A stretch of DNA of 64,000 bases from Lucinisca nassula (GCA_963580285.1 OY757011.1:205175644-205239643), one strand, 5' to 3'. Counted from the stretch's first letter, positions 12,096-22,765 are shown. A program made the numbers and translations. Notes: generated by a model from the letters alone, not told the origin.

Positions 12096-12260
12096 ACTTA
12101 GGAAATGGTTATGAAGATATAGTACATGGTGGTAGACTGTTAATTATCGGAGATGAACTGTTGATCACGACAACACAGTCCAGTGATTCCGGACACTACA
12201 GGTGTAATGCTAGTAACAGCCAGGGGGCAGTGTCAGTAACAGCACAGCTTACAGTGTTTA
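12096..12260 (+). CDS. sdk: sdk exon 2 of window: second half of an Ig domain (Ig5)
   Basis: Acceptor TTGTTTCAG, donor GTAAGT, 165 bp, phase 1 at both ends, so it could be skipped without a frameshift. It reads through GGRLLIIGDELLITTTQ and SSDSGHYRCNASNSQGAVSV, with the D-x-G-x-Y-x-C signature supplying the second cysteine that pairs with FEC of the previous exon, and ends in TAQLTVF. A palindromic P1 repeat starts about 22 bp after the donor. Confidence 0.88.
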
Positions 12261-12282
12261 GTAAGTCTGTAGATATATGTCA

Positions 12283-12497
12283 TATACGGTGAAATTTCGC
12301 TATTAAGACCACCTAAAATTAAGAATAAATCTGCTTTTAAAAGCTTATTTAGAAGTGTTCAGTTATTCTTACCTTGTGTTTTTTACACCCATTGTCTCCT
12401 TATAACAGACCACCTTTGGGACTGTTCAAAAGTGGTCTCAAAGACCACTTTTGAACAGTCCCAAAGGTGGTCATAATATAGGAATTTTACTATATTT
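12283..12497. repeat. P1 foldback MITE
   Basis: A full copy with ends TACGGTGAAATTTCGCTATT and GGAATTTTACTATATT, and central palindrome GACTGTTCAAAAGTGGTC. It starts 22 bp after the donor of exon 2. Confidence 0.7.
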
Positions 12498-12812
12498 AAT
12501 TATGACAATACACCTCCAAACTGTTGAAGTGAATTGATGAACCTGTGAGATCTTAAAGGAAGACAAATGTGCGGATAATGTAAATATTTGAATTAAAGAT
12601 TTTTATGCAAATTTGTGTTGCATAATTTTAATTGTTACCATAGATTCAGAAGTAGAATGGACAACAGAGCTGACTGTAAGAAGTTAGTTGATCTTCATCT
12701 TTCCTGTTTTCAAAAAACAACATATCTGGGTTCAGCGTGGTGAGAATATTAACTAACTAGCTTGACATGATCTCAGTAGTGTAAATGTAGGGTTGTTAAC
12801 CCATTCACCCCA

Positions 12813-13112
12813 GGCCCCCGCCCATCGGGGCTTGAAGAAATAGATGGGCTGCATGATGTTTCCACGCAGAGCTGAAACCGACCCGCACACGAGCACTGGT
12901 AAACCGCTTAAAGGATCTAAGTCTGCCCAGGCAAAGCGGTGCGAGTGTCGGACCGTCCATGCTCATAAACCTTATTGGTTTCATTGGGTGGCAGGGCTTG
13001 AGATGTCATTTCATCTCAATGTCGGGTAAAAGTCTCACAAAATTGGAAGCAACGTCTCCAAAATGACCTTTACAGTGTTGACAGGAGGTTAAACCTCAAA
13101 TCAAACAAACAA
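12813..13112 (+). mobile_element. SINE-1 copy
   Basis: About 300 bp with the family anchors GGGCTTGAAGAAATA, GGGCTGCATGATG, CACAAAATTGGAAGCAACGT and the tail AAACCTCAAATCAAACAAAC. Retroposition of this family is supported by the 14-bp target duplication at the 45269 copy. Confidence 0.75.
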
Positions 13113-13324
13113 ACCCATTCACCCCTTAGTTTCTACTGTGAACTCTTCAGTCTTGAATTTGGACACATCCATTCCAATGGGTTGTAGACAATAATCATTG
13201 ACAGGATGACAAACAGTGTTGATCCCGATGAGATCGATCATTATGATCCATCTCATCTTGATCTACACTGCTGGCATATGTATCTATTCCTGTCCACAGG
13301 GTTGAAATGGTTACCATCAAAATC

Positions 13325-13528
13325 AAAAAATTTCGACACCTTAAGGACTTAATGTTACTTGCCTAATATTGTAACAAATTTGTTTCACAATCCAGCAAGT
13401 AGTCCAAAAGGTACAGATGGATTGGCAAACAGTGCAGACCCTGATCAGACTGCTCCTGAGCAGTCTGATCAGGGTCTGCACTGTTTGCTTAGGCCTAACT
13501 TTCCCAATACTTAGGAACACTACAACAA
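13325..13528 (+). repeat. P5 repeat, copy 1, upstream of exon 3
   Basis: Left arm TTAAGGACTTAATG ... ATTGTAACAAATTTGTTTCA ... CCAGCAAGTAGTCCAAAAGG, then the shared hairpin core (CTGATCAGACTGCTCC answered by AGCAGTCTGATCAGGGTC) and the right arm GCTTAGGCC...CCAATACTTAGGA. It ends 80 bp before the exon 3 acceptor. Confidence 0.75.
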
Positions 13529-13608
13529 ACTCTAAAACGACCAACTGACAAGAATTTCTGATCATTTCAAATCATAGTCATATTTTCTATGATGAGTTTT
13601 CATTACAG

Positions 13609-13905
13609 TTCAGACCCAGATCAACCGACCACCTCAGAACCAGACCATTACCAAAAGTACTACGGCAGTGTTTCTGTGTGGAGTGTCACATGATCCCGCT
13701 ATTGTCGTTACCTGGACATGGTCATTCCGAGCCATTAACACAAATCACGAACAAGTTCTGGTGCCAGATGGAACAAAGAGGCTAGTGGAAAGTGATGGAA
13801 CATTGAAAATCAGACTGATTAATAATGGTGATATTGGAAACTATACTTGTGATGTCGTGTCCAGTGGAGGAAATGATTCCCGTACGGTTACACTCAAGGT
13901 CATAG
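13609..13905 (+). CDS. sdk: sdk exon 3 of window: complete Ig domain (Ig6)
   Basis: Acceptor CATTACAG, donor GTAGGC, 297 bp, phase 1 at both ends, encoding one whole Ig domain. It contains INRPPQNQTITKSTTAVFLC (first cysteine), TWTW as the core tryptophan region, and GDIGNYTCDVVSSGG with the second cysteine. Sequons include NQT, NYT and NDS. This is the last Ig before the FNIII run, as expected for Ig6 of Sidekick. A P5 repeat copy ends 80 bp upstream. Confidence 0.9.
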
Positions 13906-14329
13906 GTAGGCATTTGTTGGTAAATAAACATACATAAAAGGGTGGTTGGACAAGAAAAAAAGTGTCCTGTATCTCTTGGCACCGGAGCGTGTAACTAATT
14001 AATGTTGACTTACATTTTGGCAAGGCCTGTTTTTGCAGCAGGTTTGGAGAAGGGGGATGTTTTTATTTCTTGTGTTTTTCTGATTTCATTGATATTTCCT
14101 CATTCCCCAGATCTTTGTCTTTCATCTCCTCTACTTTTTCCTTTTCCTCCACAGTCTCTTCTCTTCTATCCTTCTTGGTTAGGGTAGGCACCACACATTA
14201 TGAATTGTGATCAGACGTGGCACAATATGTTGCAACCCATCACGTGAACAAGTCCGTGAAACGAAGACCCCCTAAACCCCACTTCATATAGAGAAAACTG
14301 GGGTTTACGGGGGTATTCAGCATTATTCT
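13906..14329. other. Intron sequence without recognisable repeat
   Basis: Intronic DNA with a pyrimidine-rich stretch at 14090-14180. No exon-like segment with flanking splice sites and no family repeat is seen. Confidence 0.55.
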
Positions 14330-14415
14330 TATTTCTGCTCCAAGACATAAGTTGTGGGTACTCGTTAGAACCGCCTCAATGAGGCAGCTCTAACGAGCAC
14401 CCACAACCTAAGTTT
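14330..14415. repeat. P7 short palindromic MITE
   Basis: TTGTGGGTACTCGTTAGAAC and its complement flank the centre GCCTCAATGAGGC. Confidence 0.7.
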
Positions 14416-14545
14416 GCAGTAATTGTAAGAAAAATATCACAGATTTTCATCAGAAAAGTAGCCATTTTGGAGATGTGAAAAAATGCACTATGTCACACGG
14501 GTGTGTTATCCTAATGCTACCAAACTTGTTCATGCACCATAGCTC

Positions 14546-14787
14546 TTAAGGGGAATGGATACACCATCAGAGGCGGCAACTCCTGCAAAAGTGTTTTTGT
14601 CTCCCATGTCAATAGGGGTCAACTCTTAAAGGTAAGAATTTGCTCCTGAGGAGCAAATTCTTTCCTTTAAGAGTAGACCCCATTTTCAGTGGGAGTGAGC
14701 CTATAGAAAAGTGAACAGGAAGTCACAAAAGTTATCTCCCTTTGAAAACTGTCGGAAAAATCTGATAGGTGTATCCATTCCCCTTAA
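14546..14787. repeat. P8 MITE with perfect 20-bp ends and TTAA
   Basis: The left end TTAAGGGGAATGGATACACC is matched exactly by its reverse complement at 14768-14787. TTAA at both ends fits a TTAA target duplication, as for piggyBac- or Kolobok-type transposases. An internal palindrome (GAATTTGCTCCTGAGGAGC and flanks) lies in the middle. No coding capacity. Confidence 0.75.
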
Positions 14788-15005
14788 ATTGATCTAAGAA
14801 TTCTGGCCACACCTGATACAGTCTGTCATGACAAGACTGGAATGTTCTTTTAACAATCTTGATCTCTTTTTCAAGGACACATAGTGTCAGCTTTATGGTG
14901 GGAGTGACATTTTTTTTTTTTTTTGAAAACATTCTTGTCTTTTTTCTCCTACTTTAATTTTGATATGAAACCCGTTTGTTTTGTAAACTGTTATTTTGTT
15001 TACAG

Positions 15006-15158
15006 AAAAGCCATTCCCACCCATGATATCAAGTGTTAGTTTTCACCCGACTGATCTACGAGCTGTCATTGTCTCCTGGCAACCCCAGTTTGACGGTAAC
15101 ACTCCTATATTGAGGTACAACTTAGAGTACAGAGTGGTGGATGCCAATTCAGGTCCAG
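15006..15158 (+). CDS. sdk: sdk exon 4 of window: first half of FNIII 1
   Basis: Acceptor TTTACAG. It reads EKPFPPMISSVSFHPTDLRA, then VIVSWQPQFDGNTPILRYNL with the FNIII tryptophan and the conserved proline and tyrosine. Two in-phase donors exist: GTCCAG after 15152 and GTATAC after 15158. The second is preferred as closer to the animal consensus, adding two residues. A P2 MITE begins 14 bp past the donor. Confidence 0.85.
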
Positions 15159-15172
15159 GTATACACATGATT

Positions 15173-15386
15173 TTAACCCTTATCTTGCTGTTCACGACAA
15201 TCCCTATCTTTGCAAACAGTGTAGATCCAGATCAGATGGCTTCTGAAGAAGCCATCTGATCAGGATCTACACTATTTGGCATTAAGTTTATGAATTTGTA
15301 GTAATAAATTACATCAAGTAATTTGATTGGTTCAGAGTCAGAAATGGGTGTGGCTAAATTGAATATTCAGCAAGAGAAGGGCTAAC
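15173..15386 (+). repeat. P2 MITE
   Basis: Ends TTAACCCTTATCTTGCTG and AGCAAGAGAAGGGCTAA are inverted repeats. The central core GTAGATCCAGATCAGATGGC is answered by its complement, and the right arm has AAATTACATCAAGTAATTTG. Starts 14 bp after the donor of exon 4. Confidence 0.8.
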
Positions 15387-15819
15387 ATGAAATACATAAC
15401 AAAAATAATGAAAATAAAGTATATATTATTCGATTGTCTATGTTTCATACAAACACATGCCACCCATATAGGCAATGGAACCCTGTTTTGTTATGAAAAA
15501 AGGTCATTTAGTGGAAGGTGTGATGCAAAAATCCACAATTTTATGATTTTTATGTCATCATTCATAATTATAATAATAATTCATTATAATATTAAACCTA
15601 ACACTTTGCTTCATTTTTAACAGTCCCGTTAACAAAAAACCTTACTCACATTTTTCAAAAGGAAAATCTTGGGAAATACATAATAAATAGATTATAATAT
15701 GGCTTTTTCATTTCATACTCCATAACAGCCCTTGACCCCTTGCGGTCAACGGCCCTTGGGCTGATAGGGGAGTCTCGGGCTGATATGGTGTATGATATGA
15801 GAAATGCCATATGATAATC

Positions 15820-16127
15820 TCTATCATATGACGTCCCGTCTGAGAGTGTAATAACGCCATGTAATATTTTCGATAATCCACTAGTGGGTTAAATATGCAA
15901 TTTAGCTAGATACGTCCCATAACGTTACATGTACGACATCCTTAACAACCTCACGTTTACTAATGGTGGAATTTTTGTAAATAATTGTGAATAAAATGCG
16001 TTTAAAATGTCATATGATAAATAGAATCTTGCATTCGTGCTCATGTATTATTGAATTTATTAAACTTGTTGAGGAAAGGGATAAATTCAATTATACATGA
16101 GCACTCATGTAAGATCCTATTTATCAC
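15820..16127 (+). repeat. P9 repeat copy
   Basis: Contains TATCATATGACGTCCCGTCT, ATAACGCCATGTAATATTTT, CGATAATCCACTAGTGG, TAGAATCTTGCATTCGTGCT and a terminal palindrome around GAATTTATTAAACTTGTTGA ... CATGAGCACTCATGTAAGAT. Other copies are at 21079 and at 38926/42312. Ends about 41 bp before exon 5. Confidence 0.75.
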
Positions 16128-16168
16128 ATTGGTCTATTATCCTAATGTACTGGTTCCTCTCTCTACAG

Positions 16169-16351
16169 GTTTACCAGATTCCAGCTGGCACCCTGTAAAC
16201 CTAAATATTGGTGCTGATGTTACATCTGTGACAGTGTCTGGTCTCAAACCTGCACGACGCTACCAGTTTAGAGTATATGCTGAGAATATCATTGGAGGAG
16301 GAGAACCGAGTGACGCTAAACCTGACATACCTATTGAGATGCCTCAACAAC
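16169..16351 (+). CDS. sdk: sdk exon 5 of window: second half of FNIII 1
   Basis: Acceptor CTCTCTACAG after a good pyrimidine tract, donor GTAAGT, 183 bp, phase 1 at both ends. It reads DSSWHPVNLNIGADVTSVTV, then SGLKPARRYQFRVYAENIIG, with the FNIII tyrosine-corner pattern L-x-P-x-x-x-Y-x-F-R-V and the following AEN-x-x-G. A truncated TTAA-type MITE starts 15 bp past the donor. Confidence 0.9.
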
Positions 16352-16366
16352 GTAAGTTTTTGGTAC

Positions 16367-16505
16367 TTAAGGGGAATGGGTACATCTGGAAGATTTTTCC
16401 ACCATTTTTCAAAGGGAGACAACTTTTGGGGATTTCCTGTTCACTTTTCTACAAACTCTGTTCCGTGAAAAGGGTCTACTCTTAAAGGAAAGAATTTACT
16501 CCTCA
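16367..16505. repeat. P8 MITE, right half lost
   Basis: It starts TTAAGGGGAATGGGTACATC 15 bp after the exon 5 donor and follows the 14546 copy up to ATTTACTCCTCAGG. At the hairpin turn it switches abruptly to a HEL-B internal fragment. Confidence 0.65.
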
Positions 16506-16690
16506 GGTCATACCTGGTATAAAAGTTCCATAGAAGTTCAATGATTGACCTGAAATTATATCTAGGGCAGTTTGACCTATATTTCATGGTTCAACAATTT
16601 TACCTTATATCTTGAAGACTATTTGTAGGAGAAATCAGCTCTGGGATATTAGTTTCATGTGACCAAATGATTGACCTTAATATACACATA
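16506..16690 (+). repeat. HEL-B internal fragment
   Basis: About 1.5 diverged copies of the 127-bp HEL-B repeat (GACCTATATTTCATGGTTCA, CTTGAAGACTATTTG). No ends are present. Confidence 0.6.
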
Positions 16691-18179
16691 ATGCAACACA
16701 GATGTGGTTAAATTTTCGTGGTAATTTCTAGTGCAGGATAGTCTGGATGGCATATGTTGCTGAACTATCACCAATGAAAGATTTGGTCTCATTGATTTCG
16801 TTTTCCAGAGTATAGTTTTTGGAGGTCGAAACTGATTGGTCAAAACAATAATTTTGATATGCGCTTCCGGAGACATCTGGAATGCCAATTTTTAGCTCAC
16901 TTGACCGAAGGTCATGGTGAGCTTTTGTGACTGTGAGATGTCCGGCGGCGTCGTTCGTCGTGCGTGCGTAAATTTTTCTTGTTAACACTCTAGAGGCCAC
17001 AGTTTTGATCCAATCATCATCAAACTTGGTCAGAATGATCATCATGACAATATGTCGGTCAAGTTCAAATATGGGTCATGTCAGGTCAAAAAGTAGGTCA
17101 CCAGGTCACATCGAAGGAAAACCTTGTTAACACTCTTAGAGGCCACAATTTTGGTCCAATCATCCTCGAACTTGCTCAGGATGATCATCTTGATGATATC
17201 TTGGTCAAGTTCGAATATGGGTCATGTAGGGTCAAAAAGTAGGTCAGTAGGTCAAACCACAGAAAACCCTTGTTAGCACTCTAGAGGTCACAGTTTTGGT
17301 TCAATCATTCTCAAACTTGCTCAGAATGATCATCCTGACAATATCTCGGTCAAGTTCGAATATGGGTCATGTCGGGTAAAAAGTAGGTCAGTATGTCAAA
17401 TCATAGAAAAACCTTGTTAACACTCTAGGGTCAAGTTCGAATAAGAGTAATTTCGGGTCAAAAAGGAGGTCAGTAGGTCAAACCACAGAAAAACCTTGTT
17501 AGCACTCAATAGGCCACAGTTTTGGTCCAATCATCCCCGAACTTGCTCAGAATGATCATCCTGACAATATCTCGGTCAAGTTCGATTATGGGTCATGTCG
17601 GCCAAAAAAATTAGGTCAGTAGGTCAAATCATAGAAAAACCTTGTTAACACTCTAGAGGCCACAGTTTTGGTCCAATCATCCTCAAACTTGGTCAAAATA
17701 ATCATCCTGACAATATCTCGGTCAAATTCGAATATGTGTCATGTTGGGTCAAAAAGTAGATCAGTAGGTCAAATCATAGAAAAATCTGTTAACACTCTGG
17801 AGGCCACAGGTTTGGTCAAATCATCATCAAACTTGCTCAGAATGATCATCTCTACAATATCTAGGTCAAATTCGAATATGGGTCATGTGGGATCAAAAGT
17901 AGGTCAAATCATAGAAAAACCTTGTTTACACTCTAGAGACTGCAATTTTAGTCAAATTATCTTCAAACTTGCTCAGAATGATCATCTTGACAATATCTAG
18001 GTCAAATTCGAATATGGGTCATGTGGGGTAAAAAAGTAGGTCAGTAGGTTAAATCATAGAAAAACCTTGTGAATACACTAGAAGCCACAGTTTTAGTCCA
18101 ATCATCATCAAACGTGCTCAGAATTGTCCTCTTTTTGTTATACCTTGATCAGGAGGGGTATTTTATTTGACAGAAAACG

Positions 18180-18262
18180 CTGTTAGCAAACAGTGCAGAC
18201 CCAGATCAGATGCCCCATTCTGCAACATCTGATCTGGACCTATACTGTTTGCCAGGCTACCC
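18180..18262. repeat. Hairpin-core repeat fragment
   Basis: AGCAAACAGTGCAGACCCAG and CTATACTGTTTGCC flank an inverted repeat around ATCAGATG...CATCTGAT. It is the core shared by P2, P3 and P5, here with little flanking sequence. Confidence 0.65.
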
Positions 18263-18514
18263 CTTCAGGGTTTTCCTGCCTTTTAGGGGTTATTATAACT
18301 TTAAACAAATATTCTGTATGATAATACAGTATCTCAAGCAGTTCAGACTTTCAGGGTGTTTGGATCATGGTAAAAGTTCTTTTGGCTATTTATAGAAAAA
18401 ACATTGCCATCACTCAACCTACTTTTATTTCATAGTTTCCCCACCATAAGCATGCTACAGATTAGAAATGATTGAAATCAACCTTCACACTGCAGAAATA
18501 TAAATGCTGTCAGA

Positions 18515-18622
18515 CATGAAGGGGCGAACCTTTCATCTCAATGTTGGGTAAAAGCCCCACAAAATTGGAAGCAACGTCTCCAAAATGACCTAAATAGTAT
18601 AAACCTCAAATCAAACAAACAG
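18515..18622 (+). mobile_element. SINE-1, 3' fragment
   Basis: GGGTAAAAGCCCCACAAAAT, GGAAGCAACGTCTCCAAAAT and the tail AACCTCAAATCAAACAAACA place it as the last third of a SINE-1. Confidence 0.7.
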
Positions 18623-18794
18623 AATTGGTCAAATCATACTTGAGACTGTATTTTTGGTTCAAGCTTCTTGAAACTTGCCAAGAATGTTTGGCTTTATAAA
18701 ATCTTGAATATGTTTGAATATGGGTCATGTGGGATCAAAAACAAGGTGATTAATAGACTCAGGTGAGTGATACAGGGCCATCATGGTCCTCTTG

Positions 18795-19495
18795 TTTCAA
18801 GAATTCCTTTTTAAACGATCCCCCAATAAGGAAAGATTATGTGATTTAAAAATGTCTTTCACATTGTCTCAAAATTTAATGAGAAAGTTCTAATGACTGA
18901 CATGTTGGCGTTTATACTGAACATTCCATAGACAACAATAGAAAATTAAAGTGGTGACAAATTCCAACTATGGGATTTTTAAATGAAAACCTTGTGAACC
19001 CCGTATACTTTTATTGTTGTTGGGGGTTAGAAAACAAAATTCTGTGGAATTATTGCATCAGGACTCACAACTGTCTTCGATAAATTCTGAAATTGCCAAT
19101 TGGACCTTTGATGCCACAGATCCATAATTTCCAGTCTGGAAGCTAAACCATGTTGTTGCTTGTGATCAAAATTAAAGAAAACCTATTGATTAACAATAAA
19201 ATTAATCATTACACAAAAAATTCTCAGCAATATTCTCAGAAAACCATCATCATTTCAGGTGTATGAATGCATGTCACATGCCGCGTTCTTGAAAATCACT
19301 ATGTGCTTCATTTTTAACAAACACCCTAGCTCCAGAATTTGGTTTGTTTCTTGAACAGATCGAAACAAACTGTTAAAAGCAAAGTGCTGCTGGATGCTTG
19401 GGACATTGGCCAGTGTTATTATATAGACGATTTGTAGATATATATACATTCTGCTCATTATTATCAATACAAACCACTGTTGCATTATAAGTTTG
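18795..19495. other. Intron sequence without recognisable repeat
   Basis: No exon, RNA gene or family repeat recognised. The small antisense open frame at 19255-19485 has no conserved features. Confidence 0.5.
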
Positions 19496-19856
19496 GCTCA
19501 GTATATATTTAGGTTTTATGGTTCAGTGATTTTGCCTTACAACTTGAATACCATTTGATGGAGAAACTTCATACCTGGATTATAACTTCTATGTGACACG
19601 ATAGTTGCCATAAAAATATATCTAGGTCAGTATGTCCTATTTGTCATGGTTCAGTGATTTTGCCTTATAACTCGAAGACAATTTAATGGAGAAATCGCAA
19701 ACCTGGAATATAAGTTCCATGTGAGCTTATGATTGAGCAATATCCTATGAACATACTTCATGTAAGAGATGTTTAAAAAACCTTCTAATATTAACATGAA
19801 AACATACTTAGATAAGGCGTGAAACAGGCAAGCTATGCTGTCCTGCTAAGCTCTTG
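19496..19856 (+). mobile_element. HEL-B element, 3' part
   Basis: Two to three 127-bp repeat copies, then GAAACAGGCAAGCTATGCTG and CTCTTG, the same 3' end as at 8622-8654. The 5' end is lost. Confidence 0.65.
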
Positions 19857-19982
19857 TTCAGCAAAATTACCCGTGTTTTGCTAAGATAAGAGAAAGAATT
19901 TTGGGGAGGCAATATGAATGAAATCTCTCTCAGGATGCGATTTACTGCTTAGTATTAAAATGAAAAGGGATATTTATTGATA

Positions 19983-20177
19983 TTAACCCCTATCCAGCTG
20001 AACATGACAACCCCTATCGTTACAAACAGTGTAGATCCAGATCAGATGGCTTCTGAAGAAGCCATCTGATCAGGATCTACACTGTTTGTCATTCTGTTTG
20101 TGAACAGAATGAGCAGAATGAATACATTATATCAGGTATTCATGAAAAAACTAACTCATGCAGCAGGACAAGGGTTA
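19983..20177 (+). repeat. P2 MITE
   Basis: TTAACCCCTATCCAGCTG at the left end, the core GTAGATCCAGATCAGATGGC with its complement, and GCAGGACAAGGGTTAGC at the right. Slightly shortened. Ends about 41 bp before exon 6. Confidence 0.75.
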
Positions 20178-20218
20178 GCATGTACTGGTGTACTTAGAGT
20201 TTGTCTATGATTTTTCAG

Positions 20219-20508
20219 CTCCCAGTAGCCCACCCAAAGGTTTCTATGGTTTACCGGAATCCAACTCCTCCATCCGGCTGGTGTGGCAGCCACCAGATGA
20301 AGATACATGGAACGGTCCATTGCTTGGTTATACTATCCAACATAAGATACATAACTACCCAAATGACACATTTTCTGCTGTCAATGTTAGCAATGTGCTT
20401 GTCAGCCCACACTATAAGCTGCGTGGCCTTGCTTATTTTGAGGAGTATGACATACAGATAGCAGCCTTCAATATTGAAGGAATTGGTGTGTTCAGCAGTA
20501 TGATCAAG
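20219..20508 (+). CDS. sdk: sdk exon 6 of window: complete FNIII 2
   Basis: Acceptor TTTTTCAG, donor GTAACT. It enters in phase 1 and leaves in phase 0. It encodes PSSPPKGFYGLPESNSSIRL, LVWQPPDEDTWNGPLLGYTI and, after a spacer, LRGLAYFEEYDIQIAAFNIE. Both halves of the domain are fused in one exon, unlike FNIII 1. Sequons NSS, NDT and NVS are visible. A P3 MITE in reverse orientation starts 13 bp after the donor. Confidence 0.92.
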
Positions 20509-20521
20509 GTAACTATACAAT

Positions 20522-20748
20522 TTAACCCATTTGGTACCAGAAACCCCAAAACGGGTAGCTGACAAACAGTGCAGGACCAGATCAGACGCCGCAGAACGCG
20601 GCGTCTGATCAGGGCCTATGCTGTTTGCAAAAAGTTCAGCCATTTTCCAAATAGTTTTGAAGAAAACACGACCTGACACCTCTAAATTTTGAAATGGGCT
20701 CCACCTATATAAAAGGAGGAAGATTCCATTTGGTACAAAAAGGGTTAA
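20522..20748 (-). repeat. P3 MITE, reverse orientation
   Basis: Ends TTAACCCATTTGGTACCAG and TTGGTACAAAAAGGGTTAA. The core has CAGACGCCGCAGAACGCGGC as a strong GC-rich hairpin loop. Starts 13 bp after the exon 6 donor. Confidence 0.75.
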
Positions 20749-20751
20749 ATG

Positions 20752-20820
20752 ATCAAAGTTTTAACAATATATTAACTAACAACACTGTTAGTTTTGAACA
20801 GCTGGCCCCAGATGTGACAA
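20752..20820. repeat. P4 half-copy
   Basis: CAAAGTTTTAACAATATATT, CTAACAACACTGTTAGTTTT and GAACAGCTGGCCCCA match one arm of the P4 palindrome seen complete at 53470. Confidence 0.6.
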
Positions 20821-20967
20821 TATGGCATCTTATAAGGTCTTTGCTACAACTAGAATACCTTCAGGACCATGAAATTTTGTTTGAGATTGTGATAGTACGA
20901 TTTATTGAGGGTTACTCATACTGCTAGCCCTTGAGACATAATAGGGATGACCTTAGGATGACTTCAT

Positions 20968-21050
20968 AAAATAAATTTATGTTGTGTGTCATCATTAGAA
21001 TCACCTCAATGAGGCAATTCTACTGAGTACACACAACATACCTTTTCTAG
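20968..21050. repeat. P7 short palindromic MITE
   Basis: GTTGTGTGTCATCATTAGAA and its near complement around CCTCAATGAGG. Confidence 0.65.
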
Positions 21051-21078
21051 GAAAAAATCAAAGAAATATTCATAAATT

Positions 21079-21440
21079 AACTCATTTTATCATATGACTT
21101 CACGTCTGAGAGTGTAATAACGCCATGTAATATTTTCGATAATCCACTAGTTGATTAAATATGCAAATAAGCTAGATACGTCCCGTAACGTTACATGTAC
21201 GACGTACTTGACGACATCGCGTTTATTAATGGGGGAATATTGACATTTTTGTAATCCTGAATAAAATGCGTTTTAAATGTCATATGATAAATAGAATCTT
21301 GCATTCGTGCTCGTGTATTATTGAATTTATTAAACTCGTTGAGGAAAAGGGATAAAATGCAAGGCAAAGCCTCGCATTTTATCCCGTTTCCTCAACTCGT
21401 TTAATAAATTCAATAATACACGAGCACTCATGTAAGATCC
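21079..21440 (+). repeat. P9 repeat, most complete copy
   Basis: It starts TTATCATATGACTTCACGTC and ends CGAGCACTCATGTAAGATCC. Its 3' third is a long palindrome: CGTGTATTATTGAATTTATT is answered by AATAAATTCAATAATACACG, with GGGATAAAATGC and GCATTTTATCCC inside. It defines the empty site for the LINE insertion at 39048. Confidence 0.75.
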
Positions 21441-21442
21441 TC

Positions 21443-21648
21443 GATGTATGCGGGGAAACCCCTAAAGGGGTACATTGGCAAACAGTGTGGGCCCAGATCA
21501 GTGGTGTCTGATCAAGACCTGCACTATTTGCTGGCAGAATTTTCCATCAAAAATAAGAAAAAAAACGAAAAATAGGCCCCTTATATGACAAATGGAATTG
21601 TCCAACATAAAGCAATGGAAGAATCCACTAGTATACAGTGGGTTAACC
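21443..21648. repeat. P3-variant MITE
   Basis: GTATGCGGGGAAACCCCTAA, core GCAAACAGTGTGGGCCCAGA and end CACTAGTATACAGTGGGTTA. A relative lies at 59797. It shares the core with P3 but has different arms. Confidence 0.6.
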
Positions 21649-21717
21649 TTAACACGTGGATATCTGGAACTATTGGAAGAAGTCTCTTGGGACTCAACCT
21701 TAAGTTTGAATAATTTT

Positions 21718-22011
21718 TTTTGTTTGATTTAACCTCCCCAACAACACTGTAAAGGTCATTTTGGAGACCTTGCTTCCAATTTTGTGGGACTTTTACCCGA
21801 CATTGAGATGAAATGACATCTCAAGCCCTGCCGCCCAATGAAACCAAAAGGGTTTATAAGCATGAACAGTCCGACTCACACTGCTTTGCCTGGGCAGGCT
21901 AAGAGCCTCTAAGCGGTTTACCAGTACTCGTGTGTGGTCGGTTTCAGCTCTGTGTGGAAGCATCATGCAGCCCATCTATTTCTTCATGCCCAGATGGGCG
22001 GAGGCCCCAAG
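21718..22011 (-). mobile_element. SINE-1 copy, minus strand
   Basis: Reverse complement of the 12813 copy: CATTTTGGAGACCTTGCTTC, GACATTGAGATGAAATGACA and CATCATGCAGCCCATCTATT. The tail TTTGTTTGATTTAAC is on the left. Confidence 0.75.
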
Positions 22012-22285
22012 TTTATATAAACCATAGTAAATTAATTATCTATATTTGAGTTGTCAAAGTTTAACAAAAAGCTTCCTGGCACTAGTGTCCAAAGTTTTAA
22101 AGATATTTATGGATATTTTTGAGCAGAAATAAGGTAAAATAATTTAATTAATGTATATCATGGTAAACCTCACTTTTCCCTCTTTAAAGTTTGATTTACA
22201 AGGATATTCATTACATGGGCTTGTTAACATGAAGCAGGTAGGTCTATCCTGAGACCGCTGAAATATGTTTGTTGGTATGATTCAG

Positions 22286-22521
22286 GTGAGAACATTAGAG
22301 GGTCATCCAACAGCTGCTCCAAAGGACCTCCAGGTGACAGCATTCAACTCAACCACCCTAGAGGTGACATGGAAACCACCTGATGCCCAGTTTATCAATG
22401 GTAGAAACAAGGGTTATAAGGTTAGGGCTAGAATCATTGGGAGACCACAGTCAGAAATACAGGTGCCAGTGCTCCCGGATACTTCCAACCCAACAGGAAC
22501 TCATAGGACTTTCTTATATAA
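22286..22521 (+). CDS. sdk: sdk exon 7 of window: most of FNIII 3
   Basis: Acceptor GATTCAG, phase 0. Donor GTAAGT splits codon AA|T (phase 2). It reads VRTLEGHPTAAPKDLQVTAF, NSTTLEVTWKPPDAQFINGR and KGYKVRARIIG. The N-x-T-T-L-x-V-x-W-x-P-P motif is a clear FNIII core, and the linker VRTLEGHPTAAP is a typical Sidekick inter-domain linker. Confidence 0.9.
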
Positions 22522-22639
22522 GTAAGTATACTGAGGACTTTCTTATGCAATTAAAAGGACTTTAATTTTTGAGTGAATGTTCTGAGGACATGCATATTTA
22601 GTGTACTGATAATGATACCATATCTGCACTAAATATCCA

Positions 22640-22765
22640 GCCACCAAAAAGTCGTAACACAAGTCTTGGCAAATAGAGTAGACCCAGGCTGACTACATCT
22701 GGGTCCACACTTTTTCTTTGTTGGATCAGAGCAGTCTGATCAGGTTCTACACAGTTTGCCCCCAA
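22640..22765. repeat. Rearranged hairpin-core repeat
   Basis: GGCAAATAGAGTAGACCCAG and TCTGGGTCCACAC, then AGCAGTCTGATCAGGTTCTA and CAGTTTGCC. These are parts of the P5-type core with an internal rearrangement. Confidence 0.5.

Larger units (their letters stand above)
16893..18794 (+). mobile_element. HEL-A2 element, complete, with 145-bp array
   Basis: The 5' end is TAGCTCACTTGACCGAAGGT with partner GGTGAGCTTTTGTGA and a CGTCG-rich stretch. The 145-bp array (GTAGGTCAGTAGGTCAAA, CAAACTTGCTCAGAATGATC) runs to about 18130. The 3' end has CAGGTGAGTGATACAGGGCC, the hairpin GGGCCATCATGGTCC and CTCTTG. A hairpin-core fragment (18180-18260) and a SINE-1 fragment (18515-18622) lie inside. Confidence 0.7.

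Noticed and set aside
15152..15158. Alternative donor GTCCAG for exon 4
   Set aside because: In phase, but a poorer match to consensus than GTATAC six bases later. Kept only as a possible minor isoform.
20251..20679. 142-residue minus-strand open frame
   Set aside because: Antisense of sdk exon 6 plus the adjacent P3 MITE.
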